From Pectinatus cerevisiiphilus (GTDB lineage Bacteria; Bacillota; Negativicutes; Selenomonadales; Selenomonadaceae): a stretch of 64,000 bases of DNA. Below are positions 54,518 to 62,730 of the stretch, in pieces. The position numbers were made by a program, and so were the translations under genes. Numbering within the stretch: position 1 is the stretch's first letter; each line of letters opens with the position of its first letter. The stretch is from NCBI RefSeq assembly GCF_004341685.1, contig NZ_SMAA01000013.1:1-64000 (forward strand). The letters run 5' to 3'. The notes beneath the pieces are model-generated. The model was not told the DNA's origin, did not search any database, and worked only from the letters and a program-made list of their open reading frames with translations.

Positions 54518-55528
54518 ATGATTATTGTAATGAGACCTGACGCTTTACAGGAGGATTTGAACAAGGTGGAAGAAAAAATTAAGTCGGAAGGTTTGTCTTA
54601 TCATTTATCAAAAGGTTCTATCAGGACTATTGTGGGTGTTATAGGCGATAAAAAAATTATTTCTGGGCTTCAAATGAATGCGTTTGCAGGAGTGGAAAAA
54701 ACGGTTCATATTACAGAAAAATATAAATTAGTTAGCCGCGAATTCCGTCCCGAAGATACGATTGTCGATGTTAATGGTGCAAAAGTGGGCGGAAAGCATT
54801 TGGCTGTTATGGCAGGACCATGTGCGGTGGAAAGCAGAGAACAGCTTATGGAAGCTGCTGAATGCGTAAAAAAAGGCGGAGCCACTTTTTTAAGAGGCGG
54901 TGCTTTTAAACCACGCACTTCTCCTTATGATTTTCAAGGTCTGGCAGAAAAAGGACTGGCTATGTTAAAAGAAGCTGGTGAAAAATTTGATTTAAGAGTG
55001 GTTACGGAAGTCGTAAACCAGAACGATATAGATATGATAAGCAATTATGCTGATGTTTTGCAGATAGGCGCACGCAATATGCAAAACTTCCAATTGTTAA
55101 AAGAAGTAGGCAAAACCCATAAGCCGGTTTTATTAAAAAGAGGTTTGTCAGCTACTATTAGTGAATGGCTTAATGCTGCGGAATACATAGCTAATGAAGG
55201 CAATTATAATATCATATTATGTGAACGTGGTATCAGAACATATGAAACGTTTACAAGAAATACTCTGGATTTGAGTGCTGTTGCTGCTGTTAAGGAACTT
55301 TCGCACTTACCTGTTATTGCTGATCCAAGCCATGGAACAGGTAGATGGCAGATGGTTAGACCGATGGCAAGGGCCGCAGTGGCAGCGGGAGCTGACGGAC
55401 TGATAATAGAAGTCCATCCACATCCGGAATGCGCATTGAGCGATGGTGACCAATCGTTAACCCCGAAAAATTTTGAAGCTACTATGGCAGAAGTCAAAAA
55501 AATAGCTGCTATAATGGGAAAAGAATAA
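54518..55528 (+). CDS. aroF: 3-deoxy-7-phosphoheptulonate synthase (DAHP synthase), 336 aa
   Basis: First enzyme of the shikimate pathway, joining phosphoenolpyruvate and erythrose-4-phosphate. It is the type I-beta form, with an N-terminal ACT/ferredoxin-like regulatory part (about residues 1-70) and a TIM barrel carrying AGPCAVESREQL, RGGAFKPRTSPYDFQG, QIGARNMQNF, LLKRGLSATISEWLNAAEYI and DPSHGTGRW. The C-terminal GADGLIIEVHPHPECALSDG completes the metal site. The start at 54518 follows GGGAGG. It is controlled by the T-box leader just upstream and followed by tyrA 2 bases after its stop. Confidence 0.95.
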   Translation: MIIVMRPDALQEDLNKVEEKIKSEGLSYHLSKGSIRTIVGVIGDKKIISGLQMNAFAGVEKTVHITEKYKLVSREFRPEDTIVDVNGAKVGGKHLAVMAGPCAVESREQLMEAAECVKKGGATFLRGGAFKPRTSPYDFQGLAEKGLAMLKEAGEKFDLRVVTEVVNQNDIDMISNYADVLQIGARNMQNFQLLKEVGKTHKPVLLKRGLSATISEWLNAAEYIANEGNYNIILCERGIRTYETFTRNTLDLSAVAAVKELSHLPVIADPSHGTGRWQMVRPMARAAVAAGADGLIIEVHPHPECALSDGDQSLTPKNFEATMAEVKKIAAIMGKE

Positions 55529-55529
55529 T

Positions 55530-56426
55530 ATGGTAAAGATAAGATTGGCAATTTTAGGAGTAGGACTTATCGGCGGATCCTTTGGCTTAGCAGTAAAGGA
55601 TAAGCTGGGAGAAAAAATTTATATAACAGGTGCCACACGCACAGAAGAATCCCGTAAAAGTGCCGAGAAGATGAAGGCAGTAGATAAATGTTATCTTAGT
55701 AATATAGAAGCAGCAAAGGATGCAGATATAATTTATCTGAGTACACCTGTATTGCAAATGGTACCGATTATTAAACAAATACTTCCTTATTTGAAACAAG
55801 GCGCGATAATAACTGATGCGGGAAGTACCAAACAATATATTGCCAATGCTTTGCACAAACTTTTACCCAAGTCTATTTATTATGTACCAGCACATCCTAT
55901 GGCTGGAAGAGAAAAAAATGGTGTAGTCGCTGCGTCAAAGGATTTGTTTAAAAATAAATGCTATGTGCTTATAAGGGATAAGACTATGTTGACACCAGAA
56001 CCGGCCATGCAAAAAATTCGTGGGCTTATCGAGTTGACAGGAGCGAATATCATGGAGTTGGATCTTGCCAGACATGATCGCTGTGCTTCACTTATAAGCC
56101 ATATACCGCACATTACTGCGGCGGCTTTAGTAGGGCTTTTGAATCGTAATTATGGCGATATCGACGATTGTATAAAATTGGCTGGCGGTGGATTCAAGGA
56201 TACGACTAGAATTGCTTCTTCCAATGCGGATATGTGGGCAGATATATGTTTGTCAAATGCTACGGCTATTATTAATAATTTACAAATTTTACAGGAAATA
56301 TTAGGTGAGGTAACTGCTGCCATAGAAAGCAAAGATAGAGAAAAATTACATGCTTATTTTGTTAATGCGAAAGAAACCAGGGACCATATACTGCAAGAAA
56401 CACAAAATATTTACGAAATAGAATGA
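55530..56426 (+). CDS. tyrA: Prephenate dehydrogenase, 298 aa
   Basis: NAD-dependent oxidation of prephenate to 4-hydroxyphenylpyruvate, the tyrosine branch. N-terminal Rossmann motif LGVGLIGGSFGLAVKD; TAGSTKQYI-like TDAGSTKQYIANALHK; PAHPMAGREKNGV with the conserved His; and SHIPHITAAALVGLLN, GGGFKDTTRIASSNADMWADIC near the C-terminus. No ACT domain. It is fused in the same transcript as aroF, matching the tyrosine T-box. A terminator follows. Confidence 0.95.
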   Translation: MVKIRLAILGVGLIGGSFGLAVKDKLGEKIYITGATRTEESRKSAEKMKAVDKCYLSNIEAAKDADIIYLSTPVLQMVPIIKQILPYLKQGAIITDAGSTKQYIANALHKLLPKSIYYVPAHPMAGREKNGVVAASKDLFKNKCYVLIRDKTMLTPEPAMQKIRGLIELTGANIMELDLARHDRCASLISHIPHITAAALVGLLNRNYGDIDDCIKLAGGGFKDTTRIASSNADMWADICLSNATAIINNLQILQEILGEVTAAIESKDREKLHAYFVNAKETRDHILQETQNIYEIE

Positions 56427-56470
56427 TCTGTTTTCTTCCAAATGTTTTAAAGGATAAATTAATGTTAGGC

Positions 56471-56518
56471 AAAGAAGGGACGGCAGGTGCAATAGCTGCT
56501 GAGTCTCTTCTTTTTTTG
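56471..56518 (+). terminator. Terminator after tyrA
   Basis: AAAGAAGGGAC / GTCTCTTCTTT stem with internal CAG/CTG pairing and TTTTTT tail. Confidence 0.8.
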
Positions 56519-56663
56519 TATTACAGAGTATAGAAAATAGATGCGCTTAAATGACAATCGTAATACAATCCGTTATAATAAATGAGGTTAAGTAGTTTAA
56601 AAGCAAGATAATTGTATAAATAAATATATATATTAGTTGTTATAAAATTCGAGGAGAAATATT

Positions 56664-57602
56664 ATGGATTGGTTACAGATTTCTATTAGGACTTCACATG
56701 AGGCCATGGATTTGATTGCATCTATCTTTGATGATCTTGGGGCAAATGGTGTTGCAATGGAAGATCCTGCTATCGTAAATGATTATATAAATTCGAAGCT
56801 GTGGGATTATACGGATATTCCCGTACAAAAAAATACTGAAGTGGTGGTAGTAAATGCATGGCTGCCTAAGGACCATCTGCTTGATTCCAGACTCAAGGCA
56901 TTGAACGGGCGGATTGAAAAATTATCACAAACGGTAAATACGGCACCATGCGAAACGATGTTTTCTGATATCAAGGAAGAGGATTGGGCTAATAGCTGGA
57001 AAAAATATTTTCATCCTTCGAAAATTGGTAAAAGAATAGTAGTGAAACCTTCATGGGAAGAATATACCAAAAAGGAAAATGAAATTGTAGTCGAATTGGA
57101 CCCCGGTTGTGCTTTTGGCACAGGTACACACCCGACTACGACTATGTGCATACAATTCATGGAAGAATATTTAAAACCGCAGACAAGGTTGTTTGATGTT
57201 GGTACTGGTTCGGGGATTTTGGCAATATGTGCCGCTAAACTTGGTGTAAAAAATATACAGGCGGCAGATTATGATAATGTGGCAGTCAAAGTTGCTAAGG
57301 CAAATATAGAAGAAAATAATGTAGAAAATGTAATTAAATGTTTTCAAAGTGATTTACTAAAAAATTTTACAGGGAAAGCTGATTTTATATCGGCTAATAT
57401 TATTGCCGATATAGTACTTCGTTTATTTGCTGATTTGTCAAAAAAACTTACTAAGAATGGTATATTTTTAGCGAGTGGCATCATTAAAGAACGTTTAGAC
57501 GATATAAAGGCAGCTGCTGCAAAGCATAATATGCAAATCGTCGATATGAAAGAAAAGGGCGGTTGGGTGGCTTTAATAATAAAATATAGGGAAGATAGCT
57601 GA
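56664..57602 (+). CDS. prmA: Ribosomal protein L11 methyltransferase, 312 aa
   Basis: SAM-dependent methylation of L11 in the 50S subunit. N-terminal substrate-recognition part (about residues 1-110) and a C-terminal Rossmann methyltransferase. Motifs: LDPGCAFGTGTHPTTTMC (substrate entry), LFDVGTGSGILAICAAKLG (SAM motif I), ADYDNVAVKVAKANIEEN and the SANIIADIVLRL segment in place of the usual NPPY-like patch. GAGGAG supports the start. The stop overlaps rsmE (ATGA-type junction). Confidence 0.95.
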   Translation: MDWLQISIRTSHEAMDLIASIFDDLGANGVAMEDPAIVNDYINSKLWDYTDIPVQKNTEVVVVNAWLPKDHLLDSRLKALNGRIEKLSQTVNTAPCETMFSDIKEEDWANSWKKYFHPSKIGKRIVVKPSWEEYTKKENEIVVELDPGCAFGTGTHPTTTMCIQFMEEYLKPQTRLFDVGTGSGILAICAAKLGVKNIQAADYDNVAVKVAKANIEENNVENVIKCFQSDLLKNFTGKADFISANIIADIVLRLFADLSKKLTKNGIFLASGIIKERLDDIKAAAAKHNMQIVDMKEKGGWVALIIKYREDS

Positions 57603-58333
57603 TGCGTCGTTTATTCATCGAAGGCGAATTAACTAAACACATCGTGATTAAAGGAAAGGATGCACTCCATTTACTTTATGCGATGCGTGCCAAGCCGGGG
57701 CAGACTGTTGTTGTGGCAGATAAAAATGGGAAAACAGCAAAAACGCAGATTGAAAGTTGTGAACCACAACAGGTTGTATTGTCACTGATTGAATTAATCG
57801 AGGATATACAGGAATCGCCGATTAATCTTATTTTGCTGCAATGCCTGCCTAAAGCTGATAAAATGGATTATATTGTCCAAAAGGCTGTTGAAATTGGTGT
57901 AAATAAAATAATTCCTGTAGAAAGTCATAATTGCGTCGTTAAATATGACGAAGGAAAAAAAGAAAAGAAAAGAAATAAATGGCAGAAAATTGCTGATGAA
58001 GCGGCTAAACAGTGTGCCCGTGGAATAAGGCCTGAAATATGTCCTGTAGTGGATTTTGCCGCAGCTATTGCAATCGCAATGCAAAATGAAGCTTGCATAT
58101 GTTATGAAAATGAGGATACTTTACCTTTTAAACAATATTTACAGGCTTTAAATTGTGCTAGTTATGCCATTATGATAGGACCGGAAGGCGGCTTTACCGA
58201 GGCTGAAGTGGAAAAATGCAGGCTGGCAGGAATAAAAAGCATATCATTGGGGAAAAGAATATTGCGCACGGAAACGGCAGCAATAGCCGCCTTAGCGATA
58301 ATGCAATATGAAAAAGGTGATTTGGGGACTTAA
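57602..58333 (+). CDS. rsmE: 16S rRNA m3U1498 methyltransferase, 243 aa
   Basis: SPOUT-family (trefoil knot) RNA methyltransferase modifying U1498 in the 30S decoding centre. N-terminal PUA-like part (RRLFIEGELTKHIVIKGKDALHLLYAMRAKPG), then the knot with PKADKMDYIVQKAVEIGV, MIGPEGGFTEAEVEKC and ISLGKRILRTETAAIAAL, all SAM-binding. It starts inside the prmA stop and belongs to the prmA-rsmE-mtaB run. Confidence 0.95.
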   Translation: MRRLFIEGELTKHIVIKGKDALHLLYAMRAKPGQTVVVADKNGKTAKTQIESCEPQQVVLSLIELIEDIQESPINLILLQCLPKADKMDYIVQKAVEIGVNKIIPVESHNCVVKYDEGKKEKKRNKWQKIADEAAKQCARGIRPEICPVVDFAAAIAIAMQNEACICYENEDTLPFKQYLQALNCASYAIMIGPEGGFTEAEVEKCRLAGIKSISLGKRILRTETAAIAALAIMQYEKGDLGT

Positions 58334-58385
58334 AAAGTAGTCCATTTATATAGAAAAAGATAAACGGTTGAGAGAAAGGATTTAT

Positions 58386-59684
58386 ATGTCAAAGGTTGCA
58401 TTTACTACTCTTGGCTGCAAAGTCAATCAATTTGAAACAGAAACGATGATGGGACTTTTCAGGCAAAGAGGTTATGAAATAGTTGATTTTACTGAAAAAG
58501 CTGATGCTTACATAATAAATACATGTTCTGTTACGCATTTGGGTGAAAAAAAATCGCGGCAATTAATACGGAGAGCTGCTCATTTGAACGAAGATGCTGT
58601 AATTGCTGTTACAGGATGTTATGCCCAATTAGAACCAGAAGAAATCAGAAAAATTGAAGGAGTAAAGGCTGTTATCGGCACAAATGAACGAAAACATATT
58701 GTTGATGTGGTAGAAGAAGCCGCTGGAAAACACGAATTCGTGGAAAGTGTAAAAAATGTTATGAAGGACCACGATTTTGAAGATATTCCTATGTTTGGCA
58801 TACAATCACGGACAAGGGCTTTTCTAAAAATCCAGGATGGATGTACAAATTTTTGTTCCTATTGCATTATTCCGTATGCCCGAGGACCGCTTCGCTCACG
58901 CACCATTGAAAGTATAAAAAAAGAAGCACAGAAACTTGTCGCTAATGGATTTCATGAAATCGTCCTCGGTGGAATACACCTCGGTGCGTATGGACGCGAT
59001 ATGGGAAGTAAAATCACGTTGGCTGATGCTGTTGAAGCGGTTCTGGCTGTTGATGGTTTAAAACGGTTGCGGCTTGGTTCGTTGGAATCAATAGAGGTGT
59101 CAGATGCACTTTTGCAACTGTTGGTAGAAAATGAGCATTTTGCCCATCACTTGCATTTACCACTTCAATCGGGAAATGATAATGTCCTAAAAATGATGAA
59201 TAGGCATTATACGACAAAAGAATATGCAGAGCTGTTACAAAGAATCGTAAAAAAAGTACCTGATATTGCTATTTCTGCGGATGTAATAGCAGGGTTTCCC
59301 GGGGAAACAGAAGAACAATTTAGACAAAGCATAGAGTATATAAAGACTTTACCAATATGCCGTATGCATGTATTCCCCTATTCTAAACGCAAAGGTACAC
59401 CTGCGGCTGATATGCCCCAGCAGGTCGATGACACTGTAAAAAAACAACGCGCGCATGCCCTACAGCAATTAAGTGAAGAAAAATCAGTTGAGTATCGCAG
59501 CCGCTTTATCGGCAAAACATTATCTGTCCTGATTGAAAAAACTAGACAGGATCATTTAACTGATGGACATACGGGCAATTATATCAAGGTTTATACTGAG
59601 GAAAAGCTCGACAGAGGAAGTATACAGCCGATGAAAATGACTAAACTATATAAAGATGGATTATGGGGTGAGAATTTATTTTAA
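58386..59684 (+). CDS. mtaB: tRNA t6A37 methylthiotransferase, 432 aa
   Basis: Radical SAM enzyme making ms2t6A37 in tRNA. The N-terminal MTTase domain has its three Cys in TLGCKVNQFE, NTCSVTHLGEKKSRQ and TGCYAQL, and the radical SAM site is CTNFCSYCIIPYARGPLRSR (C-x3-C-x2-C). A C-terminal TRAM-type domain ends the protein. Length and the N-terminal TLGCKVNQ form favour MtaB over MiaB or RimO. GAAAGGA precedes ATG 58386. Confidence 0.95.
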   Translation: MSKVAFTTLGCKVNQFETETMMGLFRQRGYEIVDFTEKADAYIINTCSVTHLGEKKSRQLIRRAAHLNEDAVIAVTGCYAQLEPEEIRKIEGVKAVIGTNERKHIVDVVEEAAGKHEFVESVKNVMKDHDFEDIPMFGIQSRTRAFLKIQDGCTNFCSYCIIPYARGPLRSRTIESIKKEAQKLVANGFHEIVLGGIHLGAYGRDMGSKITLADAVEAVLAVDGLKRLRLGSLESIEVSDALLQLLVENEHFAHHLHLPLQSGNDNVLKMMNRHYTTKEYAELLQRIVKKVPDIAISADVIAGFPGETEEQFRQSIEYIKTLPICRMHVFPYSKRKGTPAADMPQQVDDTVKKQRAHALQQLSEEKSVEYRSRFIGKTLSVLIEKTRQDHLTDGHTGNYIKVYTEEKLDRGSIQPMKMTKLYKDGLWGENLF

Positions 59685-59758
59685 TATTTAGGCAGGGATT
59701 GTAAAATAAAAAACGAACTATTATAAAATAGGATTTTTCCTCGAACGGGGGTGCAGTT

Positions 59759-60106
59759 ATGTCAGATTGCGTTTTTTGTAAAATTGTTTCTAAGGATATA
59801 CCGTCTGATATCGTATATGAAGATGAGATGGTCGTTTCTTTTAGGGATCTAGAACCACAGGCACCTGTGCATGTTTTGATTGTGCCCAAAAAACATATTA
59901 AAAGTCTAAATGATCTAGCACCGGAGGATAAAGACCTTTTATCTCATGTAATGGTTGATGTGATTCCTGAATTGGCAAAGAAATTTAAAATAGCGGATAA
60001 TGGTTTCCGTGTTGTGATAAATACAGGAGTCGAAGGTGGTCAAACTGTAGAACATCTTCATTTTCATCTCATCGGCGGTAGATCCATGCAATGGCCGCCA
60101 GGTTAA
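59759..60106 (+). CDS. hinT: HIT-family hydrolase (HinT-like), 115 aa
   Basis: Small histidine-triad nucleotide-binding protein that hydrolyses AMP conjugates. Motifs CVFCKIVSKDIPSDIVYEDE at the N-terminus and VEHLHFHLIGGR (His-x-His-x-His) at the C-terminus. Length fits HinT. GGGGTG lies before the ATG. Confidence 0.95.
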   Translation: MSDCVFCKIVSKDIPSDIVYEDEMVVSFRDLEPQAPVHVLIVPKKHIKSLNDLAPEDKDLLSHVMVDVIPELAKKFKIADNGFRVVINTGVEGGQTVEHLHFHLIGGRSMQWPPG

Positions 60107-60112
60107 TTATTA

Positions 60113-60142
60113 TTGACAATTATACTGGTTGTCAGTTATAAT
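60113..60142 (+). promoter_or_regulatory. Promoter of rpsU-yqeY
   Basis: TTGACA (60113-60118), 18-base spacer, TATAAT (60137-60142), with GGAGGGGAGGG before rpsU. Confidence 0.85.
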
Positions 60143-60200
60143 TATTTGGTGTAGCGAACAAATACACTCCCATTGCGTGTGGAGGGGAGGGAAGATATAA

Positions 60201-60380
60201 ATGTCAGAAGTTAAAGTTGGAAAAAACGAAACGATTGACAGTGCGCTTCGCCGTTTTAAACGCACTTGCCAAAAAGCAGGTACCCTCGCTGAAGTTAGAA
60301 AACGTGAGCACTATGAAAAACCTAGCGTAAAACGTAAGAAAAAATCTGAAGCTGCTCGTAAACGTAGATTCAGAGCTTAA
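60201..60380 (+). CDS. rpsU: 30S ribosomal protein S21, 59 aa
   Basis: Short, highly basic protein. It begins [20 protein letters not shown], then [20 protein letters not shown] and [19 protein letters not shown], the complete S21 pattern. It binds near the 3' end of 16S rRNA in translation start. It lies 22 bases before yqeY, the usual pairing in Firmicutes. Confidence 0.97.
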   Translation: MSEVKVGKNETIDSALRRFKRTCQKAGTLAEVRKREHYEKPSVKRKKKSEAARKRRFRA

Positions 60381-60402
60381 AGTAAACGCGGAGGTTAAAA
60401 AA

Positions 60403-60846
60403 ATGTCAATCAAGGATAGGCTCATGGCTGATATGAAAACAGCTATGAAGGCTAGACAGACAGATCGTCTTACTGTTATCCGCTCAATGCGTTCGGCAGT
60501 ACGTCAGGCTGAGATTGATGGCAAGACTGATCTTGATGACGATGGTGTAATCAGCATTATAAGTAAAGAACTTAAAATGCGCCAAGAATCACTTACAGAA
60601 TTCAAAAAAGGCGGCAGAGACGACTTAGTTGCAAAGACTGAGGAAGAAATTGCTGTAATAATGCCTTATTTGCCTAAACAACTGTCGGAAGATGAGATAC
60701 GTGCCTTAGTGAAAGATGCAGTGGAAAAGACCGGAGCATCAACAGCTAGGGATATAGGAAAGGTCATGAAAATGATCATGCCTGAAGTAAAAGGTAAAGC
60801 TGATGGCCGGTTAGTAAATAATGTCGTCAGAGAAATGCTGAATTGA
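60403..60846 (+). CDS. yqeY: GatB/YqeY domain protein, 147 aa
   Basis: Helical protein with the YqeY fold also seen at the end of the amidotransferase GatB. Landmarks: SIKDRLMADMKTAMKARQTDRLTVIRSMRSA, KELKMRQESLTEFKKGGRDDLVAKTEEEIAVI, LPKQLSEDEIRALV and GKVMKMIMPEVKGKADGRLVNNVVREML, each given only in part. Length is normal (about 148). It may help tRNA-linked reactions; the exact role is not settled. It follows rpsU in one transcript. Confidence 0.93.
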   Translation: MSIKDRLMADMKTAMKARQTDRLTVIRSMRSAVRQAEIDGKTDLDDDGVISIISKELKMRQESLTEFKKGGRDDLVAKTEEEIAVIMPYLPKQLSEDEIRALVKDAVEKTGASTARDIGKVMKMIMPEVKGKADGRLVNNVVREMLN

Positions 60847-60883
60847 TTTTAAGAAGTAAATGTGTTTTCCCATTGGGAAAACG

Positions 60884-60918
60884 AAAAGCCTCTGTTATTT
60901 TGACAGAGGCTTTTGTTA
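60884..60918 (+). terminator. Terminator after yqeY
   Basis: AAAAGCCTCTGT / ACAGAGGCTTTT, 12-bp perfect stem with a 7-base loop and T tail; a smaller GTTTTCCC/GGGAAAAC hairpin lies just before (60864-60882). Confidence 0.9.
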
Positions 60919-61089
60919 TTGGCAAAATTAAATTTTTGTATATAGGAAGAACTGGAGCTATAATAAAATGACATGATAACTTCAAAAAAATATTAAAATA
61001 ATGATTTTTATATTGCAAAATATATAGGTATGTGCTACTATTTATTCAGAAAATAAATTATATTCCATACAGGGAGGCAGGTATTTTCC

Positions 61090-62637
61090 ATGAAGACTAA
61101 TTCTTCAAATAAGGTATGGGTAGGTGTAGATGTCGGTACTACCGGAGTACGTGCTATCGCGTATAATGCTGATTCTACTAATATATGTTCGTCTGAAGCT
61201 TTTTATCCCTTATTGACACCGCGGCCGGATTGGGCAGAAGAAAGCCCTTTTCAAATATATGAGGCAGTTGAAGAGGTTATAAGAAATACTGTCGATCAGC
61301 TTCGCTACAAAAATCTAAAACCAGCAGGAATAGCTCTAAGTACGGTCATGCATAGTTTCGCTGGATTAGATAGCGCGAAAAAACCATTGATGAATATGCA
61401 GACATGGGCGGACAGCCGCAGCTTAGACATAGTACGTGAATTAAAAAAGGATAATACTCTTTCCCACAATTTTTATAATAAGACTTGCTGTCCTATTCAT
61501 GCGTGTTATCCGTTAGCAAAAATTTTATGGCTGCGCAAACATGCCAAGGATACTTTTCAAAAAATGAAATATATAGGTTCATTAAAGGATTATATATTTT
61601 ATAATCTTACAGGTGAATGGGTTATAGACCATTCCACCGCAAGTACCAGTGGAATGTATAATGCGGGCAAAATGGATTGGGACGAAGATATTTTAAAATA
61701 TGTGGGCATTAAAAAGGATGCGTTACCACCTGTTGTATCGACAACCTATCATGCTTTATTAGACGGGCAGATTGCTGAACGTCTTCATTTGTCATGTGGA
61801 ATACCTGTAGTTATTGGAGCTACTGATGGTGTTTTGGTCAATGTGGGAATTGGTGCGGTGAACCCTGGCCAGTTAAGTGCTACTATAGGCACGAGTGGTG
61901 CATTACGTATGCTTACCACGAAACCAAGGGTAGATAAATATATGAGAACATGGTGTTATAATCTTACTGATGAGATGTGGGTTGCCGGCGGGGCTATAAA
62001 TAACGGAGGTATGGTATTACGCTGGCTTCGCGATAAAGTCTGCCATTATAGTAAAAATCAAATGGAAAATATTGACGTTGATCCATATGATTTAATGACA
62101 TTAAAAGCGAGCCATGTAGCACCAGGAGCTGATGGATTAATACTTTTGCCATTTTTTACAGGGGAACGGGCACCTTACTGGAACTCGGAATTGCGCGGTA
62201 TGTTCTTTGGCCTTTCATTAAACCACGGGCGTTCGCATATGATACGCGCTGCTATGGAAGGCATATGTTACAGCCTTAATAGTGTGTTTAAGGCATTACA
62301 GGATTTTGGTGAGATTAAAGATATAAGGGTAAGCGGCAGTTTTACCAAATCTTCTTTATGGTTGCAAATATTAGCTGATGTTTTGGGAAAAGAATTAGTG
62401 TTGCCTGATAATAGTGAAGGAGCTGCTTTTGGTGCTGCAGTCTTAGGTTTTATTTCTGATGGCACTATAAAAAGCATTAACGATACCGCAAAACTTGTTA
62501 ATATCAAAAAGACTTACAAACCTATAGCTGAAAATGTAGAAACTTATAAACAACTGTATGATATATTTAGCAGGTTATATTATAATTTACAGAAGGAATT
62601 TGCAGATATTGTTTCTTATCAAAACCAATTACATTGA
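61090..62637 (+). CDS. gntK: FGGY-family gluconokinase, 515 aa
   Basis: Sugar kinase of the FGGY family (ribulokinase, xylulokinase, gluconokinase). N-terminal phosphate motif VGVDVGTTGVRAIAYN; TWADSRSLDIV; STASTSGMYNA; GATDGVLVNVGIGAVNPGQLSATIGTSGALR; and LLPFFTGERAPYWN typical of Bacillus GntK. The next gene encodes 6-phosphogluconate dehydrogenase, so gluconate is the likely substrate. GGGAGG lies before the ATG. No gluconate permease or GntR is in the window. Confidence 0.88.
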   Translation: MKTNSSNKVWVGVDVGTTGVRAIAYNADSTNICSSEAFYPLLTPRPDWAEESPFQIYEAVEEVIRNTVDQLRYKNLKPAGIALSTVMHSFAGLDSAKKPLMNMQTWADSRSLDIVRELKKDNTLSHNFYNKTCCPIHACYPLAKILWLRKHAKDTFQKMKYIGSLKDYIFYNLTGEWVIDHSTASTSGMYNAGKMDWDEDILKYVGIKKDALPPVVSTTYHALLDGQIAERLHLSCGIPVVIGATDGVLVNVGIGAVNPGQLSATIGTSGALRMLTTKPRVDKYMRTWCYNLTDEMWVAGGAINNGGMVLRWLRDKVCHYSKNQMENIDVDPYDLMTLKASHVAPGADGLILLPFFTGERAPYWNSELRGMFFGLSLNHGRSHMIRAAMEGICYSLNSVFKALQDFGEIKDIRVSGSFTKSSLWLQILADVLGKELVLPDNSEGAAFGAAVLGFISDGTIKSINDTAKLVNIKKTYKPIAENVETYKQLYDIFSRLYYNLQKEFADIVSYQNQLH

Positions 62638-62730
62638 TAAAAAACCATAAAAAAATACATTTTTTTATGATTTTGAAATATAATTTAGAAGAGAAGAATT
62701 TATTACAATAGAAAGGGTTAGGTGAAAATA

